From contig CAXKVV010001111.1 in assembly GCA_964058805.1 (NCBI GenBank), positions 1 through 33,357 on the forward strand: a stretch of 33,357 bases of DNA, in the 5' to 3' direction. This DNA is from Schoenoplectus triqueter (Eukaryota > Streptophyta > Magnoliopsida > Poales > Cyperaceae). The position numbers and the translations under genes were made by a program. The notes beneath the pieces were generated by a model. The model was not told the origin of the DNA. It did not search any database and saw only the letters and a program-made list of their open reading frames with translations. Below, piece after piece: positions 21,861 through 32,146 of this stretch. Numbering within the stretch: the stretch's first letter is position 1; the number at the start of each line of letters is the position of its first letter.

Positions 21861-24800
21861 GTAAGTGCAATGGTTCTAGTGAGATGATTTTAATCATGGT
21901 AGGAAGAACTGTTAATTTATTATGTTCTCTTTCAGGCAGTGCTTATCAGTACTTGTAACTGTACCAATAGTGCATTACCAGTACAGAATGTGCATCTTGT
22001 TGTACCTTACTTCACATTTCTTTTTGTTATCTTTAAATAGTGGTGATCGCACACCAAAGCAGAAAGTGAAGTTGAAGGTGAAAGAAGAAAAGCTCCTCAA
22101 TCTGATGTTGAAGTACAATGGGGGGAAACCTAGAGCTGAGGTAACTCAAATTCTACCTTAAAGCTGGGTACTGATAAGGCATGTTCTTATAATAACTAAT
22201 TTCTTTGTTTAATTATCATTTGAAGACAAAGTTGAAGAGTGCTGTGCAGTTGCAAGATCTATTGGATGCAACCAGAATTCTTGTACCGCGCTCTAGGTTC
22301 TTTTTCTTGATTAAATGTTTCAATTGTAGCATTTGGTAAAATATATGGCTTAGTCAACATTTTCATGAAGCTTAAATTTACTTGTACCCAATATTGTTAC
22401 GGAGCAAAGTTATTTATGATCGATATTAGGTCTGGTCGTGAAAGTGATAGTGATGCTGAACTAGAGCATGCAGAAAAGCTTCGTCAAGTCAAAGCTGTTC
22501 TCGAGGAGGTACCATTTGTTAAATTGAATCTGATTTTTATTGTTAATTCAGTTCTTTCTTTTTTTTGATATATAAACACTCATGTGGTGACCGTCAGGGG
22601 GGGCATTTTTCTGGAATATATAGAAAAGTTCAGCTGAAGCCACTAAAGTGGGTGAATGTCCCCAAGAAAAATGGCGACGGTGAAGAGGAACGACCTGCTG
22701 AAGCTCTAATGGTTCTGAAGTATGGCGGTGTGCTCACTCATGCCGGAAGAAAACAGGTTATATCTACACAGTTCATCTTATTGAATATGAATCCTATATT
22801 AGTTAGGACTTCTGTTAAGCTATAGTACGCGAGGCTTTAAATTTTACTTCTATCGCCATCAATTTGTCCACAGGCTGAGGAGTTGGGAAGATATTTCAGG
22901 AATAACATGTATCCAGGTTGGTTTGTAATTAATTGCTACAATTTTGTGAGATAATGCAGTTTTTTGAAATACAATCATATGATCATGAATTTTATTGATT
23001 TTATAAATTACATATTAGACATGTATATTGGCCAGTTAATCCTATAGTGTTTACAGGAGAGGGGACCGGGTTGCTTCGTCTTCATAGTACCTACCGCCAT
23101 GATCTCAAAATATACAGTTCCGATGAAGGCCGTGTCCAGGTTAAGTACTGCTCGAGTTTGAATCACAGTTAACATACTAATATGTGCTTCTGTATACAAA
23201 GTTCATTCTTATAAGAACACTCTTGACTATTCTGACTTGTAAATTGCATGGACTCGCAGATGTCTGCAGCTGCATTTGCCAAAGGTCTTCTTGATTTGGA
23301 GGGAGAGCTAACTCCTATTCTGGTATATGACTATTTTTATTTTCTCTTTATGCATAACTTTGCTTTCTGTTGATTAACTTCGCTTTAATATTATTCTCAG
23401 ATATCTCTTGTCAGTAAATATTCATCAATGTTAGATGGGCTTGAAGATTCTAGTGTTGAAATGTATGAAGCAAAGGTTTGTTCATTTGTTCATTTTATGT
23501 TTTTTTTTATCAGTTTTTAAAGTTGAAATTTAAATTTAATATCATACATTACTTGCAATTGGATGGAACTGTAGGCTCGGTTGCAGGAAATTATAAGTTC
23601 AAATAAGAGATCGGAGGTTACATATGGATGTTTGGAAGCTCCATGGATGGTTGATGGTGCTGGTGTTGCTTCTAATGCTTCTCAGCTTCTTCCCAAAATG
23701 GTATTTTGTAGATTAATTTATCATTGTTTCGCAGCTTCATTTTATCTGCATTTTACCTTTGCACACTTTATATTGTTGCACAGAACTCAGATTCTCCTGT
23801 ACTGAAATGTATTTGTACAAATGTTTGCTTAAGTGCTTTAATCTCTGATTTATATATAATGAAATAATGGTGCAATATAACACAATAGTTCATTTCAATA
23901 GCAGGTGCGACAATGCTTTCAATATACTTGCTCTTCTATGGTACTGAATTGTGGTTTGACATTTATCAGGCTAAGTTAACAAAAGATATCACGGAGCAAG
24001 TCATGGTGCTTGCTGAAGATGAAGATGAAAAGGTTGCCACCAGTAATTCTTACAGGGAAGTTTCAACTCAGGAAAATACGAAGAATTCTTATGACCAAGC
24101 AAAGGCCTTTGGCAAGACTACGATTGATGCTGCTAGAATTGCTGCGGGGCTGCCTTGTGGCAGTGAGAGCTTCCTTCTGATGTTTGCTCGGTGGAAAAAG
24201 CTTGAAAGAGACCTATATAATGAGAGAAAAGAGTAACTTCTTCATATATTGTTTTTCCTTTTCTTTCTTTACCCTAGAAAAATTTTGGCAGGAAATCAAG
24301 AATTGCAATTGTGGCTGTACAAAAACAACAACAAAGCCTTTAATCCCAAATGATCAGGGCAGGTAGAAATGAAACACAATCCTAAATCATAGAGATCAAA
24401 GATCTCAAATGATCAAAAATCAATGATAGTAGTAATAATGATAATGATAGTAATGATGATAAGAATAATGACAATGATGATGATGATGATAATGATTTCA
24501 CATGACAATGGCAATTGTGGCAGTAAGTTATTACAATATTTTGTGGTTCTTGCAGCCGGTTTGACATTACACAGATTCCAGATGTCTACGATTCTTGCAA
24601 GTAAGTAGATATGTTTTGGTCATTGATCTTTATCATATTTCATAAATGATGCTCTATGTCACATGTACTTCACACTTCTTAAATTTAACATATTTCTGCA
24701 ATGAGCTTTCTGATATCTAGGGAATATCTTAGAATTGTATGAGAGTTAAAAAACTGTATTATAATTATCAAACATTCAAAATTAAAAGAGTACCCAGAAA

Positions 24801-27800
24801 AGAGCCTATCAATATTACCATGATGAAGTATTGCATACAAATATTGAGTTAACAGCTTATTAGAATATGATTATCTGTGTGTTTCCATTCACCAAGTTCT
24901 TTGGGATCTTCTATATTGTAACTTTCAATTAATGATAGGTATGACCTCTTGCACAATTCACATCTCAATCATGAAGGCTTAGCAGAACTCTTTGAAGTTG
25001 CTCAGGTACCAAGAAATCACCCTCTACTCGGACTTTTATTTTGATCTCTTTATTTTTTCTTGTTTTTCATATAGCTTTATTATGACAATAACTTCATTTA
25101 GTAACACCAACCTTTGATCTTCTTCATTTAGCTCCTTGCTGATGGCGTCATTCCAAATGAGTATGGTATAAACCCAAAGCAGAAGCTCAGCATTGGTTCC
25201 AAGGTATAATACTGTTAATCTTTAGAAAAATCAGTAAATAGACTTGTATATTTTGACTTTCTTTCTGTTTTACAGATAGCACGGCGACTCTTGGGTAAGA
25301 TTTTAATTGATCTACGCAACACTCGAGAAGAAGCTCTCAGTGTAGCTGAACCCAGAGGTCAGAATGAAGCTCCATTTGATTCAAAGACTGTTAAAGATTC
25401 AACTATACACAAGAGGCCTCATAATGATAATCGGGATGAGAGAAGATCTGATGAAAATTCAATGAGTGAGGAGGATGATGAGGATAAAGAGACAAAATAT
25501 CGTCTGGATCCGAAGTCAGTAGTTTACCTTTTCTTTGTTCTTTTTTGTAGAGTACCCTCATATTCTGAATGTTTAGAGATAAGGGCTAATAAGACAATCT
25601 CCAGAAAAGTGTGATGGTAAAAGGTATAAATAAGCAAGTTCCAACAAGACATAGGTCCCCTACTGGACATAAAAGTACACATGGTTGAGACATGTTGAAA
25701 TATCATGGAAAACAGTTTGTTTAGAAATCCTAAAAGGATCCACTGTTATTAATCTAACTATAAAGAAGACAGTTTACCTTAATAATCACAAATATAAATA
25801 TCTGTGTGACATCTAAACTCCAAACAAGTTTACTAAATTCAAAATGACCTTGCCTTGTAGAATAACTCATTGCATATCTCAATTGTGGAATATTACAAAA
25901 ACATTTCAATATCATGTTTGCTTCCAAAGATACAAAAAACATATCCAAAATCCATTGTTCTTTTAAAAAAATCAATTCCTTTTTGAAATCTTTAATATAT
26001 TTTTGAAAAGCAAATTACCATTTTCGAACTTTCCATATTCAAAACCATTTCTGAAATCTAAATTTCACTATTTAAATCAACATGCCAAGCCATTTTAAAT
26101 TCTCGATCATGAATTCTTATTAATGCACTTCATTGTCTAACCATCTGCCGTCCTGTGCTAATATCCTATAATGCATCATCATATCCTGTGCTTCTGCAAC
26201 ATATGGCAACCAGACATGTCTTAAAATGCTAGCATCAAATGTGACCACCAATTTACATCTGTGAGTGGTCCCTAATTTTCAGATCACATATCAACATTGA
26301 TCATTGTCTCATTTATAGTCACATCTGCAAGTCATATTCACATAGCTCATTTTAAATCATTCTCTTCCAAATAATTTATTCAATGTAGTTTAAATCCAAT
26401 AATGAAGTGCTTTCAGTTAACTAATCAGATAACAGTATCTTTGCAAATACATGCACAATTTTTTTTATAAATTCCATTGAAAATCATTTATTAGCCAAAA
26501 TCCATTGAATATGAACAGCCTAATAGAACTTGTGTATCTATTTCCTATGTGTATCTATTTCCTAAGGATCTTTTCTCAACTCACTGTTTTTTTTGAGATA
26601 AAGGGTCTAAGTTGCACAACTTTAAATGTCCATAAAGGAACCGCCCCCCCCCCAAAAAAAAAAAAAAGAATCTTTGTTTTGAACTTATGAACTATCTGAT
26701 TTTTTTTTTTTATTTTACTGTGGATCTTAATAAAAGAAATTAACAAGTTTGTTTCTGTAGGGTTGGTGTTTTCCATTCAATCAATTAAAAACATAATAAA
26801 TTTGAAATCTCAAGTCTGGTTACCTCAAAGGGTTGGTGTTTCAAGCAAATTGAATTGGTTCCTCAGGTTGACCTCAAAATTCATCAACCAATACAGTAGA
26901 CATCATAGCTGAACAGACTCTCATTCTTGTGATAACTCTAAGGCCCTGTTCAAATGGAAAGAATTTGGTGGGAAATGTGGATTTTCTTCCAGTGGACTGT
27001 TCGGCAGAAAAAATGTTGCTCGTGGGTTGGGTTAATATCCCCACTTCAACCCACCATATCAATACAAAAAATCTGGGGAAAAAAACTATCTACTCAGACT
27101 TAATTAATTTGTTCCCATCTACTGTCTTTTTTTGTTGGGAACCCACAAAATGACATTGATGAAATCCACACCCAACTCTTCCCATTCCCGTCAAATATTT
27201 AGCAGCTGAACAGCCGGTAAAAGAAATTATTAGATGGCATCCTAAGTGATGTCCTCACATCCTTCTGGATAGCTCTCATCCACTCTTTCATCATTCATCC
27301 TTAATTATATGATTTGGTCAAATGAATAAAAAGATGGACATTTCATTCAAAAAAATAAATTATGGTCATAGCCCAAAGAAAATTCATTTCCACATTTACT
27401 TGAGAAGATAGTAGCACCCACGGGGAAGAAGCACTACAAGGAATGATATTGACATGACTTGTATTCGTGCAGGCACAGAGTAAGGACTTGAAAAAGGGTT
27501 AACTGAGAATGCTGTGGGATTCTTTAGAAATATTTCTTTTATTAGTTCATTGGAATCCTTAAATTTCCGGAGTTGCCCCTTTCAATGCAATAGTTAAGTA
27601 GAAAAGTGAAAATAATTTCTGAGAAAAATTTATTCCTTCAATTGCTACAATGCTTTTATATAGGCATACAACGGAATACAATATAAAAGACAATTGAAAA
27701 TTTCTAATTAATACTTGATATTCTTAATAAATATTTGTTATATTTCTACACTTCCCTTAAGATGGACAAAAGATATCCATCAAGTCCATCTTGTCACATA

Positions 27801-30800
27801 ACCTAACTAGATCTATTGAGCTAAGTCCTTTGATGAGACAATCTGCAACTTGATTTTCAGTAGTTATATGACTCAGCTCTAATAACTCACTCTTCAATTT
27901 TTCCTTTATGAAAAACCTATCGATATCTACATATTTGGTTCTATCATGCTGCACAAGATTGTTGACAATACTGATCGCAGACTTGCTATCGCACCACAAT
28001 TTCATTTTAGCTCCGTGATTCACCTTAAGATCTTCTATTAATTTTTTTAGCCACAACATCTCAGCAACTCCTAATGTCATAGCCCTGTACTCAACTTCTG
28101 TTGTCGATCTCACAACAACCGGTTGCTTTTTGCTTATCCAGAAGATCAAGTTGTCCTTTACGAACATGCAGTAACCAAATGTGGACCTCCTGTCATTTTG
28201 GCAACTAGCCCAGTCAGAGTCATAATAGCTCTCAATGTTCATGTGCCCATTCTTTTTGAAAATCAAGCCCTTTCATGATGCACTTTTCAGATAACTCAGA
28301 ATGTGATGTATTGCGTCCATATGGCCCTTCCTAGGGTCATGCATGTAGCGGCACACCATGCTTACTATAAATGAGATATCGGGACGAGTGTGACCCAAAT
28401 AGATTAATCTGCCTACCAGTCTCTGGTACCTCTCACGATCAATCTGTCCTCTTATATCTCCACTTATATTGGCCTCCACATCAATTGGAGAAACTACAAG
28501 TTTGCACCCCAACATGCCTGTCTCACTAAGCAAGTATAGAACCTACTTCCTCTGGGTTAGGACAATCCCTTCTGCTCCGTGAGCCACCTCAATCCCAATG
28601 AAGTATTTAAATTGTTTTAGGTCCTTTACCTCAAACTCTTTACCCAATTTCGCCTTCAGCTGAGCAATCTCACCGTTATCATCACCAGTGATAATCATAT
28701 CATCTACATACACTACAAGTATCGTAGTATGATCTCCGTGTTGTCGATAAAATACTATGTGGTCAACATTGATTTGTTGATATCTCATACCTATCATTGC
28801 TTTTCTGAACCTGTCAAATCAGGCTCGAGGAGACTGCTTCAATCCATAGAGTGATTTTCTGATCCTGCACACCTTGCCTGCGGTTTGATTTGTGCCGAAG
28901 CCTGATGGTACCTTTATGTATACCTCCTCTAACAAATTTCCATGAAGAAACACATTCTTCACAATGAGTTGGTATAACTTTCTTCCACCATTCACTGTCA
29001 AAGACGCTAATGTCCTCACTGTGCTCATCTTCATCACCGGTGCAAAGGTCTCATCATAGTCGATGCCATACGTCTCATTATATCCTTTGGCCACTAATTG
29101 TCTTATACCGCTCGACCTTCCCTTCTGGGGGTCTGGTTCACTGTGAATATTCATTTGCATCTAACGACCTTCTTGCCAGGTGGTGGTGACACAAGCTTTC
29201 ATGTGCGATTTTTGTTGAGAGCCATTAGTTCCTCATGCATGGTTGTCTACCACTTCAGGTCCTCTTTTGCTACCTGCCAACACTTGGATATAGAAACACT
29301 ATCCAATTATGCAATGAATGTTGTATGGGCCGATGATATGCTAGAGTATGAGACAAACTGGACAATATCATGTGAAAAATCATAGTGATCAGGCAGACAT
29401 CTTGCATCGACTCGAGAGGTTTGTCTCAATTGCATAAAGTGAGAGGTAAATCAAAAGGAATCATATCACCTGGGTACTCTGAATCTGATCTAGATGTTTC
29501 GCGAGTTGGGGTAGGTTGAGATAAGGAATCGCTGGCGTAAGTGTCACTGTCGGCTCCTCCTCATTTTGCTTCCTTCTGCTCACATACACTCTCAGCCCCC
29601 TGAGTCGAAGCGCCACCATCCTCAACCATAGCCGTCTCATTTTCTAACACCTCCGTCGACTATTCTGGCACCTCAACCGGTTGTTCTAGCACCTCAGCTG
29701 ATCGTCCCGGCATTATTTGATCTATCAAAATAGGGCAAGACATCATCCCCACATGTACTAACCTCTCACAAGTACTACTCTCCCCTCTCGTCTCATGCTG
29801 CCAGTATTAGACGAGTCATCAAAGGGCGATGTCACTTTCAAGGGATATCACATTATTTGGTTCATTCTCTTGAAATATCACATCCATGCTGACAAACAAT
29901 CGTCTCTCAACTGGGCTCCAACAAACATAACCCTTTTGGGTACCGGAGTAACCCACAAGTATCTGACCTGTTCCCTTCTCCTAAAAAACTATCTTCGGGA
30001 TATCAAATGTCACAATGCAATTCTATTCATGAATAATGGCACTAATGGATAATAGGTTTATGGAAAATGAAGGAGCATGCAACATTTTGGTCAAAATCGC
30101 TGAATTAGTACACTTCACAGTACCCTTACCAACCATTGGTCGGGTTGTATCATCAGCTGTCTAAATATTTTCTAAAACTACTAGCCGAGTATAGGATGAA
30201 AGCTCCCAAGCAACACCTGCCACATATTGGGATGCCCCAAAATTTACCATCCATGTTCTCGATCTAATGGTAGGTATGGAAGCAAGATCACATGTATCAT
30301 GAGTATCTTTGATTGCGTCAGCATAAATAACAACATTACCCTCAGGGGATGAGTTGGATGCATACCCATACACTCTTTTTGCTTCGATAACTTGTTATTT
30401 TCTGTTTCTTCTCCAACAACTTCAAGAGCATGCGCTCATCCTCAGTCAACATCGCACACATCTCTTTCACCTCTGTAGTCATACTTTTCTTGCTTCGGTA
30501 ACTTATGATTCTCTACTTCTTCAACAACTTCAAGGGCATGATCTCTTCCTCAGTCAACACCGCACACGTCTCTTTCACCTTCGCAGTGTTTCTTCTTAAC
30601 AATCTCCTCCATCGATCAATCTTAAAGATCCAAGTCTAGATCATACATAAGTTTCTTTCTTCGATTAATCTCAAGGATCCAAGTCTAGATCACACATGAT
30701 TTTCTTCCTTATTTTTACTCGAATCTCTCAAAACATTACCAGTTTATAACACAACTATCTCTGAACATACATATTTCTCTCATCTCAGGCCCTTCCTCGA

Positions 30801-32146
30801 GATCGGTGGGGTATCAACCCCCTCCCCCCCACGGGCTCACCTTAAGAGGAGGTACTGTAGCAGAGGTGAGGTTACTATAGCGGATGTGAATCCTGTTTCG
30901 ATGACACTGTAGCATACTGTGTAGGTTAGGGTTTGGCTCTAATATTAAATAGAAAAGCGAAAATAATTTTTGAAAAAAAACTTATGCATTCAATTGCTAT
31001 AATGTTTTTATATAGACGTACAACGGAATACAGTAAGAAAGATCTAATTAATACTCAATATCTCTAATAGATATTCGATATCCTTAATAAATACTTACTA
31101 CATTTTTAAAGTTATAAGCACCATAATGCAGAACACCAAGTCATTTGGTCAAAGAGAAAGACCAAAAATTAAGTTATAATGTCAGTCTATCTAGAAATTT
31201 TTGCTTTATTCTTCGTCCATTTTCTTCCAAAATATTTTCTACATATTCAAACATCTCGACAGCGCTAACACAATTTTGAAATATTTTTCAAGGCTAATAA
31301 ACACAAAACAAAGATATTTTGTCCTAGTTTTATACATATAAAATGCACTCATCAATATGCAAATTAAGGATTTGACCAACATGAATTTTAAGTAGTGACC
31401 AACAAATGAACATTGGACAACCCTTTACCACTTTTCTTTCTGTTTTACTTGCAATACATGAACTTAAAGAATGCAAAATATCATATAAAATAATGACCTG
31501 AAGTAGAACGACATCAAATGTTCCATGAAACATTTGGGGGTATGACATATTATCTGGTATCTTATGCACATATTGTCTGGTATCTTATGCAACTAACCAA
31601 AAGTGTAGGATCCAACTACAAATGTTGGGTTTTTAGTTATGAGATCTAATGTGAGTATCATGCTTTCTTAAGGTATGCAAATGACGTGAAATCACCTGAA
31701 AGACAAGTTCGCACAAGGCTTTACTTCACATCGGTAAGAAAACAAATATTCAATTTAATTTTCATCTTTATTTTTGTGCAAAAATAGTTCAAATTTGAGA
31801 CAATGATTATCTTGTTTCTTTTCACAACAGGAATCACATATACACTCACTAATGAATGTGCTGAGGTATTGCAACCTTGATGAGTCATTAAATGGAGAGG
31901 AGGGCCTTGTTTCACAGAATGCTCTGGAAAAGCTTTTTAGGACTCGGGAACTTGATTACATGAGCTACATTGTCTTGAGAATGTTTGAGAATACTGAGGT
32001 AAAGGCCCTGATTACTTATTGAATTAAAAGATGAAAACCAAAACTAAACTAATGATGTTGCAAATATTCAGGTGCCAATAGATGATCCAATGAGATTCCG
32101 CATAGAGATGACATTTAGTCGTGGTGCTGATTTAAGCCCTCTCGAG
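18512..32146 (+). CDS. VIH: Bifunctional inositol-pyrophosphate kinase/phosphatase (VIP1/PPIP5K), 3' end outside window
   Basis: This cytosolic enzyme family makes and breaks 1,5-InsP8 (kinase on InsP7, phosphatase on the product) and, in Arabidopsis, VIH1/VIH2 tune phosphate-starvation signalling through SPX receptors. Twenty-nine exons join with consistent phases to 964 stop-free codons. All introns are GT-AG. The ATG at 18512 is the first after an in-frame TAG at 18491-18493 and gives the expected short N-terminus before IGVCVMEKK. Residues about 8-330 form the ATP-grasp-type kinase; RHGDRTP at 367-373 opens the histidine-acid-phosphatase domain. The family is usually about 1,050 residues, so roughly 90 C-terminal residues are missing past 33357. 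Introns 26 and 29 carry copia insertions. Every checked motif is intact, so the gene is probably functional. Confidence 0.95.
18894..18922 (+). other. G-run cluster in VIH intron 2
   Basis: Six runs of three or four G within 29 bases (GGGG, GGG, GGG, GGG, GGG, GGGG) separated by one to two bases lie on the transcribed-message strand. C-rich runs follow at about 18996-19020 and 19070-19084 (GTCCCCTCCCCTACC). The sequence could form an RNA G-quadruplex or pair with the C runs. Any effect is inferred. Confidence 0.55.
24421..24500. repeat. GAT/AATGAT microsatellite in VIH intron 22
   Basis: A degenerate (GAT)n run with AATGATAAT variants sits between exons 22 and 23. Open frames across it on both strands are Met/Ile- or Ser/Leu-rich low complexity. 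Confidence 0.9.
26942..27217. mobile_element. PIF/Tourist-like MITE
   Basis: The ends GGCCCTGTTCAAATGG and GCAGCTGAACAGCCGG are imperfect terminal inverted repeats sharing CTGTTC. A possible TAA target duplication flanks them (26939-26941 and 27218-27220). Subterminal inverted matches (GTGGATTTTC near 26978 and GAAATCCACAC near 27160) support fold-back structure. It is 276 bp with no coding capacity. TAA targets suit PIF/Harbinger, but hAT is not excluded. Confidence 0.5.
27592..27750 (-). repeat. Copia 3' LTR
   Basis: On the + strand it shares TAGAAAAG(T/C)GAAAATAATTT, TTCAATTGCTA(C/T)AATG and ACAACGGAATACA with 30945-31110. It ends TTCTACA next to the polypurine tract. Confidence 0.85.
27751..27761 (-). 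other. Polypurine tract of the copia element
   Basis: On the - strand it reads CTTAAGGGAAG directly before the 3' LTR, and overlaps the stop codon of the RNase H frame. This is the plus-strand priming site expected for the element. Confidence 0.75.
27757..29160 (-). pseudogene. Copia reverse transcriptase and RNase H with three stops
   Basis: One reading frame runs from 29160 to the terminal stop at 27757-27759, broken only by in-frame stops at 28819-28821, 28543-28545 and 28273-28275. Landmarks: [20 protein letters not shown] at the start of the reverse transcriptase, then [11 protein letters not shown] before the first stop. The catalytic YVDDM lies at about 28704-28718, then [14 protein letters not shown]. 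In RNase [26 protein letters not shown] and [16 protein letters not shown]. The first stop replaces the Trp usually following SPRA, as expected from a G-to-A change. No product can be made. Confidence 0.93.
29790..30373 (-). pseudogene. Copia protease joined to integrase tail
   Basis: 30373-30161 encodes a protease-like segment in which the usual DSGAS is NFGAS ([13 protein letters not shown]), so the catalytic aspartate is lost. It continues in another frame through NLLSISAI and [11 protein letters not shown] to GTGQIL near 29957. It then passes straight into [13 protein letters not shown] and [11 protein letters not shown], which normally lie after the integrase core. The gag-pre-integrase and integrase catalytic core are therefore deleted. 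Stops also interrupt the frame. Confidence 0.8.
30378..30710 (-). repeat. Tandem duplications in the copia gag/leader remnant
   Basis: Two tandem copies of about 110 bp (about 30380-30485 and 30491-30597) share TTCTTC.ACAACTTCAAG, CCTCAGTCAACA and CGCACACGTCTCTTTCACCT-like blocks. On the - strand the inner copy encodes a gag-like [16 protein letters not shown] segment. Next to it a 49-bp unit is duplicated (30613-30661 and 30662-30710), sharing GATCCAAGTCTAGATCA. Most of gag is missing. Confidence 0.75.
30935..30947 (-). other. Degenerate primer-binding site
   Basis: On the - strand TAATATTAGAGCC lies just inside the 5' LTR and resembles TGGTATCAGAGCC, the initiator-Met tRNA complement used by many plant copia elements. 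Three mismatches mark decay. Confidence 0.7.
30945..31110 (-). repeat. Copia 5' LTR
   Basis: Counterpart of 27592-27750, with multiple substitutions and short indels. The outer end near CATTTTTAAA has lost the CA terminus, so the edge is approximate. Confidence 0.8.

Larger units (their letters stand above)
27592..31110 (-). mobile_element. Decayed, internally deleted Ty1/copia retrotransposon, antisense in VIH intron 26
   Basis: The order on the - strand is 5' LTR, primer-binding site, small gag remnant, protease, a deletion, the end of integrase, reverse transcriptase, RNase H, polypurine tract, 3' LTR. It is about 3.5 kb against about 5 kb for intact elements. LTRs are about 160 bp and clearly diverged, so the insertion is not recent. 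No convincing target duplication was seen. Confidence 0.88.
25515..31672 (+). other. VIH intron 26, enlarged to 6.16 kb
   Basis: This intron separates exon 26 (ending CCG AA) from exon 27 (starting G TAT GCA), a phase-2 junction that restores DPKYAN. Other introns in the gene are about 70-650 bp. It contains about 1.4 kb of unassigned AT-rich sequence (25515-26941), a C/A homopolymer pair at about 26645-26670, a MITE at 26942-27217, a decayed copia element at 27592-31110 and about 560 bp of unassigned sequence before the acceptor. Confidence 0.9.
22041..32146 (+). other. VIH: VIH exons 13-29: phosphatase-like domain
   Basis: Exons: 22041-22140, 22226-22296, 22430-22508, 22598-22756, 22874-22916, 23057-23139, 23260-23322, 23401-23475, 23575-23700, 23970-24232, 24556-24600, 24939-25005, 25132-25203, 25276-25514, 31673-31733, 31831-31998, 32072-32146. 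Landmarks: [85 protein letters not shown] (His533), [46 protein letters not shown], an acidic stretch [36 protein letters not shown] and [17 protein letters not shown], ending [12 protein letters not shown] one-residue loss in the DSDAE segment and a divergent insert before the acidic stretch are ordinary variation. Confidence 0.93.

Noticed and set aside
31110..31114. AGTTA next to the right copia LTR, also at 27592-27596, as a target duplication
   Set aside because: The left copy falls inside the sequence shared by both LTRs, so it cannot be a clean flank.
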